Part shown: positions 40,260-47,292 of the stretch, one piece after another
How positions within the stretch are numbered: position 1 is the first letter of the stretch
Layout: each line of letters begins with the position of its first letter
Source of the DNA: Bacillota bacterium
Lineage (GTDB): Bacteria; Bacillota; UBA4882; UBA8346
Direction of reading: 5' to 3'
Length of the DNA stretch: 64,000 nucleotides
Assembly (NCBI GenBank): GCA_023429995.1
Contig: JAEZCE010000087.1
Location: 14,840 to 78,839, forward strand
The notes under the pieces: generated by a model
Seen by the model: only the letters and a program-made list of their open reading frames with translations
What the model was told of the DNA's origin: nothing
Databases searched by the model: none
Position numbers and translations under genes: made by a program

Positions 40260-41030
40260 TTATGAAGCTAAAATTTCAAAATCTGCAATTGTTGCAACAA
40301 GCGGATACACTTGTCTTGGGTCCACTGCATTCCCTAAGGCTTTAAGGCGCTCCAATTCTCCGGGTACCCCATAATCCACTCGCTCAAAGATGGATTCGGG
40401 TGCAATCCGAATTCTTCCGCTGTGAGTTCGAAAATACCGGAGCCGCCATAGCCCTTCTTGCGGTTTGATATAGCGTGTTTGGCAAGCCATTCCGGTTTCA
40501 TAGTCGCCCTGATGCAATCGCTCGCTTGCGGAGTGGGCCACAATAAATACTCTTTCACGCCGATGGAAAGCTCCAACATGGACGGCGCCCCAGCAACCCC
40601 ATCCCGCATAATACCCCATTTGGGCCAAGTCCCGGAGAACTCGTCCAAAGAATTGTCCATTTTCGCTTGATAATAGCCCGAGTACATTTTCACCCAAGAA
40701 CCATTTTGGTTTAAGGTCGCGAATGCATTGGGCAACCCCCCCCCAGAGGTCACGGCCGTCAGCAGACGCCTGACGTTTTCCTGCAAGGCTGTGAGGCTGG
40801 CAGGGGAATCCTGCGGTAAGTAAGGTAATATCGTTGATTCCCCGGGATCGAACAGATTCAACTGTGACATCCTTAATATCCCTCCATTTGGGTACCTGCG
40901 GCCAATGCAAGCATAAAAGATCATAGGGGTAATCTGCAATTTCACACTGGCCGACTGTTATAAAACCCGCTTTTTCGGAAGCTATGGAAATGCCGTCAAG
41001 GCCGCTGCATAAACTAAAATGTGTCAGCAT
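40260..41030 (-). CDS. dcm: Dcm-type DNA cytosine-5 methyltransferase
   Basis: A 256-residue methyltransferase. Motif I SLCSGLDGISIASEKAGF binds S-adenosylmethionine, motif IV GFPCQPHSLAG contains the catalytic Cys77, motif VI is GENVLGL, motif VIII RRERVFIVA, and motif X LKALGNAVDPRQVYPL. The target recognition part is short, as in phage enzymes. Its start ATG overlaps the upstream stop. A second, independent-looking frame lies fully inside it (40334-40870). It probably protects phage DNA from restriction. Confidence 0.9.
   Translation of the reverse strand: MLTHFSLCSGLDGISIASEKAGFITVGQCEIADYPYDLLCLHWPQVPKWRDIKDVTVESVRSRGINDITLLTAGFPCQPHSLAGKRQASADGRDLWGGVAQCIRDLKPKWFLGENVLGLLSSENGQFFGRVLRDLAQMGYYAGWGCWGAVHVGAFHRRERVFIVAHSASERLHQGDYETGMACQTRYIKPQEGLWRLRYFRTHSGRIRIAPESIFERVDYGVPGELERLKALGNAVDPRQVYPLVATIADFEILAS
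40334..40870 (-). CDS. WPTP-motif protein overprinted on dcm in another frame
   Basis: A 178-residue frame nested in dcm on the same strand. It has its own ATG (40870) after TTAAGG with GGAGGG further up. The product has motifs recognised from a recurring phage protein: SGTWPKWGIMRDGV, LLWPTPQASDCI and closing LSEWIMGYPENWSALKP (compare the usual EWLMGYPxGWTDL). Near its start MSQLNLFDPG resembles the clamp-binding motif QLxLF. Both frames thus carry family motifs over the same DNA. The function of the second protein is unknown; it may assist or complete the methyltransferase. Confidence 0.6.
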   Translation of the reverse strand: MSQLNLFDPGESTILPYLPQDSPASLTALQENVRRLLTAVTSGGGLPNAFATLNQNGSWVKMYSGYYQAKMDNSLDEFSGTWPKWGIMRDGVAGAPSMLELSIGVKEYLLWPTPQASDCIRATMKPEWLAKHAISNRKKGYGGSGIFELTAEEFGLHPNPSLSEWIMGYPENWSALKP

Positions 41031-41365
41031 GAAAATAGACTCAACTGCACTTCTTGAATTTTTTCAGGTTTAGCGGGTTTGGCCTTAATTTCCGGTTTCG
41101 GTTTGACTTCCGGAACCGGGATCTGGACCGGAGCCGCCCGCCCGATCACCTCACACCCTTTCTCGCCCCATTGGGCAACTGCTGTCTTTTCTATATAATC
41201 CGCCTCATCTTCCGATACTTCGCAACCAAGCCGTATTCCCTCGCCGGTCTGGCGCCAGCGTTCATTGGGGACTTTCCAATATACCCAGTAAGAAAAATTA
41301 GCGCAACCCGGTTCAAAATCGACCTTGATAGAAGTTGCGGTGTAACGTATCCGGCAATTAGCCAT
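41024..41365 (-). CDS. Small phage protein with C-terminal clamp-binding-like motif
   Basis: A 113-residue protein when started at ATG 41365 behind GGAGGTGTC; the longer frame runs through the neighbouring gene. The N-terminal 75 residues are beta-rich (RIRYTATSIKVDFEPGCANF, YWVYWKVPNERWRQTGEGIR). A Pro/Lys-rich linker (PVPEVKPKPEIKAKPAKPEK) leads to the end EVQLSLFSC, where QLSLF is the canonical beta-sliding-clamp binding motif. It may recruit replication-linked activity to DNA. The stop overlaps the start of dcm. Confidence 0.62.
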   Translation of the reverse strand: MANCRIRYTATSIKVDFEPGCANFSYWVYWKVPNERWRQTGEGIRLGCEVSEDEADYIEKTAVAQWGEKGCEVIGRAAPVQIPVPEVKPKPEIKAKPAKPEKIQEVQLSLFSC

Positions 41366-42203
41366 GTGCAGACACCTCCGGAAATTCCCGCCATTCTTGA
41401 CCATCCAGTAAATAGCCGGATTCACTTTTGCCAACCTGGACCATTTGCTGCATTCCGCTTGCAATGGTGCAAGTAATAAATTTACCGTTATTATCAAAGT
41501 ATCCAAGCTGCTTCCATGATGGTACGATGTAACCTTTATCAATGTTTTCGCGCGGGGTCCACTCTCCCCAATTCTTAAAAAAATAGGACACCTTATAGGC
41601 TTTTGCTTGATCCCGGTCGTATCTGGCCCATTTTGGATGCATCGGTCTTGCCCCCGGACCGGGTTCTCCGCCACTAATAATCTGAGCGCGCGCTCCGAGT
41701 AGTAGAAAATCCCGAGGATATACAACCGGTCCCAGGGCCGGTTCATGGCTGATAAAATAAGCCGCTGCGGGAATTGTTTTTAAATACTGCCAACGGCGAT
41801 CGAGCATTTCTTGATCTTCTCCTGTAATGCCAAGCCAAACATTGGGCCATCCGTTATACCAGTCTTCCGGCAGCCGCTCTTTGATATTCTCCGGGCGCTT
41901 GGTTAAAATCTGATAGGTAAGGTGGGGAGTTTTTCTGATGATATCCCAAGCCTCGAATCGCCACCCATCGGCATCTTCGATAAAGAAATCGCTCCAAGAA
42001 CAGGTAAAAACTTTGGCCGGTGACTTATATTTCAGCGGATCATTGAACACGGTTTTAGAGCGGATAACACGTGCAGGGTTCTGCCCGTACTGCTTTTTCT
42101 CACGGTACATATAGCAATGGGCGCAACCAGCGCTAACTTTCCGGCAACCCTGCCAAGGGTTCCAACTATGGTCCGCCCAGGGGATTCGGGTGTTTTCAGC
42201 CAT
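41358..42203 (-). CDS. Gp37/Gp68-like (DUF5131) protein
   Basis: A 281-residue protein. The start TRIPWADHSWNPWQGCRKVS with GCAHCYMYREKKQYG is the hallmark of the phage Gp37/Gp68 family: a C-x5-GC-x2-CY cluster that likely binds an iron-sulfur centre in a radical-SAM-like fold. Further family stretches are FTCSWSDFFIEDADGWR, LTKRPENI and VWLGITGEDQ. The C-terminus adds about 70 residues with repeats of Gly/Tyr. The biochemical role is not firmly known. It lies among DNA modification genes, which hints at nucleic acid modification. Confidence 0.85.
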   Translation of the reverse strand: MAENTRIPWADHSWNPWQGCRKVSAGCAHCYMYREKKQYGQNPARVIRSKTVFNDPLKYKSPAKVFTCSWSDFFIEDADGWRFEAWDIIRKTPHLTYQILTKRPENIKERLPEDWYNGWPNVWLGITGEDQEMLDRRWQYLKTIPAAAYFISHEPALGPVVYPRDFLLLGARAQIISGGEPGPGARPMHPKWARYDRDQAKAYKVSYFFKNWGEWTPRENIDKGYIVPSWKQLGYFDNNGKFITCTIASGMQQMVQVGKSESGYLLDGQEWREFPEVSAHG

Positions 42204-42666
42204 GATTCAAAACCCCCTCAAAGTCAAATTCCCATAATCCCAATCGGCCCTTTGCCGGGATGGGTTTTTCAAGCGGTTCAATGTCTTCAAGCATCCAAGC
42301 GAACCGACCGGCAGTGTAGTCGCCAAAAATAAACTCTTTATCTTTAATGACTTTTTCTTTTTGGGCTTTGATACATAAAGCCAAGTCAATCCCATTGCTC
42401 CAGGTTATTTGTTGACAATCAACTAAATTACACTTAGCAATAATACAACCGGGATACAAAGTAATACCACGATGGTTTCCAGCATTTAAAAAAGCACTGT
42501 AAAATGGTTCGTTCCACGCTAACTTGAGGTTCTTGGCATCCGATTTTTTACTAGCATGAATCAAAAGCGGTCCACGATATCTAGTACTCCAAGAGCGGGT
42601 TTCAATATGCTTTTCATTGAGTCGGACCAGACTGGCCCATGGATCTTGAAGAGTGATTACTTTCAT
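42196..42666 (-). CDS. ASCH-domain protein
   Basis: A 156-residue ASCH/PUA-like protein. It starts MKVITLQDPWASLVRLNEKH with IETRSWSTRYRGPLLIHASK, the usual ASCH opening, and ends FAWMLEDIEPLEKPIPAKGR followed by GLWEF. ASCH domains are thought to bind RNA or modified nucleotides. It overlaps the DUF5131 gene by 8 bases, so the two may act together. Confidence 0.85.
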   Translation of the reverse strand: MKVITLQDPWASLVRLNEKHIETRSWSTRYRGPLLIHASKKSDAKNLKLAWNEPFYSAFLNAGNHRGITLYPGCIIAKCNLVDCQQITWSNGIDLALCIKAQKEKVIKDKEFIFGDYTAGRFAWMLEDIEPLEKPIPAKGRLGLWEFDFEGVLNHG

Positions 42667-42673
42667 TTGTTTA

Positions 42674-43525
42674 TCATCCCCTCATAAAGTACGGTACATA
42701 GTTTGTAATAACAACCTCACTAACTGCGCCCCGCCGATCGCCCTTAGAATTGATTGCCCGTTTGGCATTTACTTTATAAATATGGAAACCATAATAATAC
42801 TCATAAAGCCGTGAGATAAATCGTGTATCAGCATTTGATAACATAACCTTCACTCCACGTTTGGTAAGCCCTAAAAATGTGTCTCTTAGCCTAAGTTGTT
42901 CGCTTTTACCAAAGCCACCGGCATTATAGTTAGTAAAATTGGCTGTTTCACTCACCGGATCATATGGCGGGTCAAAGTAAACGAAATCGCCTTCTCTGGT
43001 ATCCTTTACTGCCGCTTCAAAATCGCCATTCAAGATGGTTACTGGAGCAAGGTATTTGGAGACGGCCCTTATGTTTTTCGTATCCGGCTTAAATTCGGCC
43101 TTGTATTTTCCGTATGGCACATTAAATTTGCCCTTCGAATTAACCCGATATAAACCATTAAAACAGGTTTTATTTAAGTAAATTGTACGGGCAGCCTTTT
43201 TTACTAGATTCGCAAAAGTACTGAGTGGGTCATTTCGTTTTCTATCCCAGTCCCGGACGTTATAGAAATACTCTTCAGTATTCTCAAACCAAGACAATTC
43301 ATCGATTAATTCCTCTGGAAACTGTCGAATTACCCGATAACAATTAATTAGCTCGGTATTAATGTCATTAATCACAGCACAATTCGGCTGCAATTCAAAA
43401 AACAATGCCCCAGCACCGACAAACGGTTCAAAGTACCTATTAAATTCAGGGATGTATTTTTTCAACTCTGGAAGCAGCTGACGTTTTCCACCGGCCCACT
43501 TTAAAAATGGTTTGGGATCGCCCAT
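42674..43525 (-). CDS. dam: DNA adenine methyltransferase (Dam/D12 class)
   Basis: A 283-residue enzyme. FLKWAGGKRQLLPEL opens it, YFEPFVGAGALFFEL is the S-adenosylmethionine-binding FxGxG motif, and DFVYFDPPYDPVS is the catalytic DPPY. The length and the linker YRVNSKGKFNVPYGKY are typical of D12-class enzymes (GATC methylases). AGGAGG precedes the ATG. It probably gives protection from restriction or regulates phage genes. Confidence 0.93.
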   Translation of the reverse strand: MGDPKPFLKWAGGKRQLLPELKKYIPEFNRYFEPFVGAGALFFELQPNCAVINDINTELINCYRVIRQFPEELIDELSWFENTEEYFYNVRDWDRKRNDPLSTFANLVKKAARTIYLNKTCFNGLYRVNSKGKFNVPYGKYKAEFKPDTKNIRAVSKYLAPVTILNGDFEAAVKDTREGDFVYFDPPYDPVSETANFTNYNAGGFGKSEQLRLRDTFLGLTKRGVKVMLSNADTRFISRLYEYYYGFHIYKVNAKRAINSKGDRRGAVSEVVITNYVPYFMRG

Positions 43526-43540
43526 AATGTCCTCCTACTT

Positions 43541-43777
43541 TCAAAATGGTTTATCAGCGTAATCTTGTATGACATTCCCACTTTTATCGAAATAGCGGGT
43601 TTTATAGAAGGGATGGCAGTTACGAGTAAATCTTTCCCCTTCGAAACGAACATTTAAGTTATCACTTATGTTTCCTGAACAAATCTTTCCGATATGCCCA
43701 TCCACCTCTATACGCATGCCACGTTTGATAAAAGACATATTCCGGATTTCCCGGATTTTGCTTAACGATACTGCCAT
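43541..43777 (-). CDS. Small hypothetical protein, 78 residues
   Basis: ATG at 43777 behind GAAAGGGGC. Beta-rich: FIKRGMRIEVDGHIGKICSG and NLNVRFEGERFTRNCHPFYK. This may be a small KOW-like barrel. It lies directly upstream of dam in the early operon. Function unknown. Confidence 0.55.
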   Translation of the reverse strand: MAVSLSKIREIRNMSFIKRGMRIEVDGHIGKICSGNISDNLNVRFEGERFTRNCHPFYKTRYFDKSGNVIQDYADKPF

Positions 43778-43796
43778 CGCAAAGCCCCTTTCATGA

Positions 43797-44060
43797 TTAT
43801 TTTTGGGGAATATACTCCTCGGCCCGTCCGTTTTCGATCAAGTGGATTTTCGAAAAATGCTCGTAGGCCAGTTCAAAGACCCGGCAAAAGTATTCTTTAT
43901 CAACTATCCAATAGCGGCCTGAGGAGATATATGCCCGTCTCCATGGAGGAATTAAATCTTTTATTTGCTCATAAAAGAGACGGACATAGTCACCCTCGAT
44001 CCGAATTTTGGGGCGGTCAGAGTCAATCGTTATCTGACAGACTGAAATTCCTCGTCCCAT
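43797..44060 (-). CDS. Small hypothetical protein, 87 residues
   Basis: Start at ATG 44060 after GGTGGAG. Contains ISVCQITIDSDRPKIRIEGD and IPPWRRAYISSGRYWIVDKE. Alpha/beta with many aromatic and basic residues. Function unknown; follows the membrane peptide gene in the early operon. Confidence 0.5.
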   Translation of the reverse strand: MGRGISVCQITIDSDRPKIRIEGDYVRLFYEQIKDLIPPWRRAYISSGRYWIVDKEYFCRVFELAYEHFSKIHLIENGRAEEYIPQK

Positions 44061-44073
44061 TTTCTCCACCAAC

Positions 44074-44184
44074 TTACCAATTTTTATAGGCGCAAACTAT
44101 AAGCGCTCCTGCATTAACAGCCATAATAAAACCGATTAAAAGGATTACAAGTAGAAATATCAAGGTTTCCGTTGTATCTTTCAT
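44074..44184 (-). CDS. Very small membrane protein, 36 residues
   Basis: ATG at 44184 overlaps the upstream TGA (ATGA), suggesting coupling. The sequence MKDTTETLIFLLVILLIGFI followed by MAVNAGALIVCAYKNW is one long membrane helix with a short basic tail. Phage membrane peptides of this size can block superinfection or perturb the membrane, but no specific family is recognised. Confidence 0.55.
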   Translation of the reverse strand: MKDTTETLIFLLVILLIGFIMAVNAGALIVCAYKNW

Positions 44185-44354
44185 GCTATGGAGCCTCGGC
44201 TTTCTGGCTTTGGAATGATATCCTTTCCTAAAACATCCCGAGCCAAATCAATTTGCACTCCGGCCATACATCCAAAAAGATCGCTTGAGAGTGTGCAGGT
44301 ATGATTGCCTTTATGACCAAAAACACAGTTTTTGCACTGGGTAAAAATACTCAT
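44181..44354 (-). CDS. Small cysteine-rich protein, 57 residues
   Basis: ATG at 44354 follows GGAGG at 7 bases; the longer frame to 44429 is unsupported. Cysteines in FTQCKNCVFGHKGNHTCTLS and LFGCMAGVQ (C-x2-C-x9-C-x9-C) suggest a metal site. No recognised family. Confidence 0.55.
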   Translation of the reverse strand: MSIFTQCKNCVFGHKGNHTCTLSSDLFGCMAGVQIDLARDVLGKDIIPKPESRGSIA

Positions 44355-44367
44355 ACCAATTCCTCCT

Positions 44368-44508
44368 TTAATGGCGGCGATAGACTTGATGTCTAATAGC
44401 CCCAAGAGATTCATAAACTTCGTAATCAAACCAATACCGATACATATACTTCCACCCGTGATAAACTACTGAGACCATTTCATATTCAGCCTGTTGGGGC
44501 TCGTCCAT
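44368..44508 (-). CDS. Small aromatic-rich protein, 46 residues
   Basis: ATG at 44508 follows GGAGCTGTTATCA. The product is rich in Tyr/Trp (YHGWKYMYRYWFDYEVYESL) and basic at its end (RHQVYRRH). The frame lies just upstream of the ribosome binding site of the next gene. Unknown function. Confidence 0.5.
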   Translation of the reverse strand: MDEPQQAEYEMVSVVYHGWKYMYRYWFDYEVYESLGAIRHQVYRRH

Positions 44509-44526
44509 TGATAACAGCTCCTTTCT

Positions 44527-44607
44527 CTTGCGTGTTGAGCGGAGCGGAGATTTTGATCTCCGATCCCGGCTTACACGGGATTGTCCCTAGCCACGCATTA
44601 ACGCAAG
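44527..44607. ncRNA. Structured multi-hairpin element
   Basis: An outer 7-bp inverted repeat CTTGCGT (44527-44533)/ACGCAAG (44601-44607) encloses GGAGAT-TTTG-ATCTCC (44546-44561) and ATCCCG-GCTTACA-CGGGAT (44563-44581). It has no T-run and is not tRNA-like. It lies between two leftward early genes. It could be a regulatory RNA, an attenuator or a protein-binding DNA site. Confidence 0.45.
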
Positions 44608-44912
44608 TGAATGTTGGAACCGGAAAATAGGCTTTTTAAGGCGTTGTCAATCTCAAAAATCCTACCGGCATCCATGTCGAGACGTTTTATAATTTCAACC
44701 AATCGATCATTAAGCAGCTCAGACTGGGGCATTGGCTCGGTTTCCTTTTTTAACTGCGGAGAGGGACCAAAAGTAAACGCTTCAACACTACTTATCAGAT
44801 TTTCTAAGCGCCCTAATTGAGATTCAAGTTCATCTAAACTGATGACAATAGCCCCTCTGTCGCTTGGGGCACAATTACCGACCATCGCAGGAGAAAAAAC
44901 AGTTTCATGCAA
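44598..44912 (-). CDS. Hypothetical coiled-coil protein, about 104 residues
   Basis: Start is either TTG 44912 or GTG 44921, both inside or just after GAGGTGAT. Contains VISLDELESQLGRLENLISS and NDRLVEIIKRLDMDAGRIFE, amphipathic helices with leucine spacing. No recognised family. The stop lies in the structured element. Confidence 0.5.
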   Translation of the reverse strand: MHETVFSPAMVGNCAPSDRGAIVISLDELESQLGRLENLISSVEAFTFGPSPQLKKETEPMPQSELLNDRLVEIIKRLDMDAGRIFEIDNALKSLFSGSNIHLR

Positions 44913-44937
44913 ATCAATCACCTCATTTCAAATTGTT

Positions 44938-44962
44938 GCAAGGCGGACCTCGACCGCCTTGC
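44938..44962. repeat. Strong hairpin in an early-operon gap
   Basis: GCAAGGCGG/CCGCCTTGC is a perfect 9-bp stem with a 7-base loop, in the 165-base gap between genes at 44912 and 45087. It lacks a T-run, so a translational or RNA-processing role is more likely than termination. Confidence 0.5.
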
Positions 44963-45086
44963 ATGATAGTTTTAAAACTAAGTAATACTGCCAATATCAG
45001 CGTTTCAATAAAACCACCTCCGGACTGGGATAAATTCAAAATCAGGGACCTGTGATCCCAATACATGGGCCTGATTTCGTTAAAGG

Positions 45087-45290
45087 TTAGCTGGCTTTAC
45101 GATCTTGCGTATGAAAGACATTTTTGATGGAATGTAAGATTGAACGGTAAAGAATGCGCCCTTGGTCATGGGGTTTATTTAAACGAGCGTACTTCCGTAT
45201 GCGATAGCTTGTACCTAAAAATGGGGCATGTCCGCGCCGAACTTTTTTAACGTATGAGGCACGATGAGGATAGGATAAATAATTGTTCAT
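45087..45290 (-). CDS. Small basic protein, 67 residues
   Basis: ATG at 45290 behind GCAGGTGTC. Very basic (ASYVKKVRRGHAPFLGTSYR, IRKYARLNKPHDQGRILYRS). Probably a nucleic-acid-binding phage protein. Family unknown. Confidence 0.5.
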   Translation of the reverse strand: MNNYLSYPHRASYVKKVRRGHAPFLGTSYRIRKYARLNKPHDQGRILYRSILHSIKNVFHTQDRKAS

Positions 45291-45311
45291 ATAGACACCT
45301 GCTTTCGTAAA

Positions 45312-45680
45312 TTATTGGAATAAATAATTGGGTTGTTTGCACAGTTTGTAACGGAGACGGCCAAACGGATTCCCAAAAATGTGAAGCCTGTCAAGGTACG
45401 GGTTGGTCTTTAATACGGAAGTAGTTTTTCTCAGCAAAACTTCATAAAAATAGTCCAGATCATTTTTTGTCCCAGCTCCGAATACTAAGTATCCTCCCTT
45501 GGTTCCGGCATGCAGTAACATCCCGCCGATAAAATGAATATCATTCCTGTTCCGTAAAACCTCACAGGGACCATACTTCCACGCTTCCTGTTCTGAAAAC
45601 TCACGGACTTTCACGCCGTTTTTTATAACAAATGTGATTAACTCGTAAAATTTTTCCTCAGGCGTTGGCGTAGGGATCAA
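45312..45680 (-). CDS. Hypothetical early phage protein
   Basis: A 122-residue protein. TTG at 45680 is the only available start; the GGAG directly before it is rather close. Contains FYELITFVIKNGVKVREFSE and GGMLLHAGTKGGYLVFGAGT, ending in a basic tail. Alpha/beta with no recognised family. Confidence 0.5.
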   Translation of the reverse strand: MIPTPTPEEKFYELITFVIKNGVKVREFSEQEAWKYGPCEVLRNRNDIHFIGGMLLHAGTKGGYLVFGAGTKNDLDYFYEVLLRKTTSVLKTNPYLDRLHIFGNPFGRLRYKLCKQPNYLFQ

Positions 45681-45745
45681 CTCCTTTTGTAATTTCCAAT
45701 AACTGCCGATTACTATAATGCGCGCCCAATATTGGAGTGATGTGA

Positions 45746-45931
45746 GTGGATGATTTTAATAAAACTACGGATAAACTTGGTGAACGTAAAACAATGATTT
45801 GTACTCAGTTAGCCTTAATAGTTGTTCAAAAATGCAAGCCTGGCGATAATGCCGATGCGGTGGCTAAACAAGTACTTAATGACTATAACCGAGCCTACGA
45901 TTTTCTTTTTCATCAACAAATAAGGTTTTAA
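45746..45931 (+). CDS. Small rightward protein within the early region
   Basis: A 61-residue protein from GTG 45746 behind GGAGTGATGTGA. Helical: GERKTMICTQLALIVVQKCK and ADAVAKQVLNDYNRAYDFLF. It is opposite to all neighbours and convergent with the small gene at 45939. No leftward gene covers this stretch, which supports it as real. It could be expressed in the lysogen. Confidence 0.5.
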   Translation: MDDFNKTTDKLGERKTMICTQLALIVVQKCKPGDNADAVAKQVLNDYNRAYDFLFHQQIRF

Positions 45932-45938
45932 ACCAAAT

Positions 45939-46097
45939 TTAATTGGGCGCGCTTTTGAAAAGCTGTTTACCTGCGAGAGATGCCGTCTGCTCATACAAGT
46001 ACTGTGCGCAATACTGGACATCTTCAAAAGTGAGCTTATGCTTTATGAAGACCTCATCAAGTTCTTTCAAAACTGCCGCCTTTTTTGCTTCATCCAA
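45939..46097 (-). CDS. Small helical protein with TTG start, 52 residues
   Basis: TTG at 46097 lies 6 bases after AAAGGAGGGG. The product (DEAKKAAVLKELDEVFIKHK, then LTFEDVQYCAQYLYEQTASL) is a two-helix protein with a basic tail. The excellent ribosome binding site supports it. No recognised family. Confidence 0.55.
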   Translation of the reverse strand: MDEAKKAAVLKELDEVFIKHKLTFEDVQYCAQYLYEQTASLAGKQLFKSAPN

Positions 46098-46221
46098 AGG
46101 TTACCCCTCCTTTCTATACCCCGTTTAAAGGGGAAATGAGACGCTCCAACTACCGTCATTGATACAAATATGTATCGTTGTTCGGAATCCGGTGTCTTTT
46201 CCAACCGGCACACGGGGTCAC

Positions 46222-46283
46222 ATGCCGGTATATCTTAACCGCTATTTTTGCGGGAAAGAATCATTCCTTTATTTGAGGGAATC
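46222..46283. repeat. Imperfect direct repeat, copy 1
   Basis: This stretch and 46602-46657 share GCCGGTA/GCCGGAA, CGCTATTTTTG, AAAGAATC and TTTGAG in the same order. Both copies lie at the 3' side of small HTH-type genes. A duplication of an HTH gene end is the simplest explanation. Confidence 0.5.
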
Positions 46284-46491
46284 ATCCCCAATTTTGTTTT
46301 ACCTGGTCCCTAGTCATGTAACAATTACGGCCTACTTGATAGCCTTTGTATTGCCCATTTCGAATTCCCGCACGAACATAATCTGCTGAAATTTTCAAAT
46401 ATGAATTGGCAATCATCTCGGCAGTAATTCTAGTTTCTGGAAAAGAATCAATGTTTTTAAAACGAATTGGTTGTTTACGCATGGCAGGCAA
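46282..46491 (-). CDS. Excisionase-like HTH protein
   Basis: A 69-residue protein from TTG 46491, behind GGAGTTGATCTAC. After a basic start it contains ITAEMIANSYLKISADYVRA and GIRNGQYKGYQVGRNCYMTR, the two-helix plus wing pattern of MerR/excisionase-type DNA-binding proteins. Its place in the early operon near the integrase makes excisionase plausible. Confidence 0.6.
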   Translation of the reverse strand: MPAMRKQPIRFKNIDSFPETRITAEMIANSYLKISADYVRAGIRNGQYKGYQVGRNCYMTRDQVKQNWG

Positions 46492-46601
46492 AGTAGATCA
46501 ACTCCTTATGAATGATTTTTTTTAACATGCTCATTCAGTTAGCATTTTAAACCCCAGAGTATGAACTATTTAGGACTGCTCCTTTTGGCATATAAGGACA
46601 A

Positions 46602-46657
46602 TTGCCGGAAAATTTGACGCGCTATTTTTGTAGTAAAGAATCCGATTGTTTGAGCCA
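46602..46657. repeat. Imperfect direct repeat, copy 2
   Basis: Partner of 46222-46283. It covers the last codons and 3' flank of the HTH gene at 46622. Confidence 0.5.
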
Positions 46658-46894
46658 AAGTTCTTTCAGTATTTCAATTGGAGCAAGATTGAATAACTCA
46701 ATTACACTCCAGGTGGAAAGCATAATTTTAGAACCTTCCGTTGGAATAGATTGGATCTTTTTATCAATTGCGAGTTTTCTTAAAGCGTTATAAGATATAC
46801 CCGTAATTTTATGCATTTCATTAATAGAGGCGGTAATAGGTAAGTGCGGGATATCACTGATTGATAACCCTTTTTTAGCTCTACCACGAGACAT
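46622..46894 (-). CDS. HTH-domain regulatory protein
   Basis: A 90-residue protein behind GAGGGGGG. ITASINEMHKITGISYNALR is a MerR/excisionase-type helix-turn-helix, followed by a wing KKIQSIPTEGSKIML. It is the second leftward gene after the Cro-like gene and is probably a regulator or excisionase of the phage. Confidence 0.6.
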   Translation of the reverse strand: MSRGRAKKGLSISDIPHLPITASINEMHKITGISYNALRKLAIDKKIQSIPTEGSKIMLSTWSVIELFNLAPIEILKELWLKQSDSLLQK

Positions 46895-46897
46895 GAT

Positions 46898-47137
46898 TCA
46901 GCCCCCCTCTTCTCCAAAAAGTTCATTTTCCGGGATACCATAAACATTGGAAATTATTTGTCGGTTGACTTTAATCGGTTTGTTTTTTCCTGTTTCCCAG
47001 CTCCAATAAGTCCGGTAATTGGTTGAGCACCGTTTGGCCGCCTCACTAATTGACCATTTTTTAGCCAACCTTAACACTGACATTGTTATATTCCAAGGTA
47101 AGGTATCAATGATTGCATGCACGTTATTTCGTGTCAT
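46898..47137 (-). CDS. Cro-like HTH protein
   Basis: A 79-residue protein, first gene of the leftward early operon, from ATG 47137 behind GGAGGTG. SVLRLAKKWSISEAAKRCST and NYRTYWSWETGKNKPIKVNR form a five-helix XRE-type domain. It faces the repressor gene across the operator region, as Cro faces CI. Confidence 0.75.
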   Translation of the reverse strand: MTRNNVHAIIDTLPWNITMSVLRLAKKWSISEAAKRCSTNYRTYWSWETGKNKPIKVNRQIISNVYGIPENELFGEEGG

Positions 47138-47156
47138 AAATTACACCTCCAAAGAA

Positions 47157-47185
47157 ATAATAACACTGACATTTGTAAAATGCAA
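47157..47185 (-). promoter_or_regulatory. Leftward early promoter
   Basis: On the minus strand TTGCAT (47180-47185) and TATTAT (47157-47162) are separated by 17 bases, 20 bases upstream of the Cro-like gene start. Confidence 0.7.
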
Positions 47186-47191
47186 TAATAA

Positions 47192-47246
47192 ATATCAATA
47201 GTATTGTTATTTATTTATACTAGCAAATGGTATTGATATTTATAAA
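47192..47246. promoter_or_regulatory. Phage operators between cro-like and repressor genes
   Basis: ATATCAATA-G-TATTGTTAT at 47192-47210 is a 19-bp palindrome with one mismatch pair. A second site containing GGTATTGATATTTATAAA (47229-47246) overlaps the -35 box of the repressor promoter. The half-site TATTGATAT is shared. These are likely CI/Cro binding sites. Confidence 0.65.
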
Positions 47247-47261
47247 CCCGAATGATATAAT
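47233..47261 (+). promoter_or_regulatory. Repressor promoter
   Basis: TTGATA (47233-47238) and TATAAT (47256-47261) are consensus boxes with a 17-base spacer, 31 bases before the repressor GTG. Confidence 0.8.
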
Positions 47262-47292
47262 GAATTGATTTTGATTTAAATGAGGTGGAAAA

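Noticed and set aside
40870..41030. Reading the overlapping frames at dcm as a frameshifted single gene
   Set aside because: The dcm frame is intact from motif I to motif X, so no frameshift is needed to explain it.
46140..46270. Leftward GTG/TTG frame of about 42-47 codons between the HTH gene and the small gene at 46097
   Set aside because: No ribosome binding site at either start, and part of it is the duplicated repeat 46222-46283.
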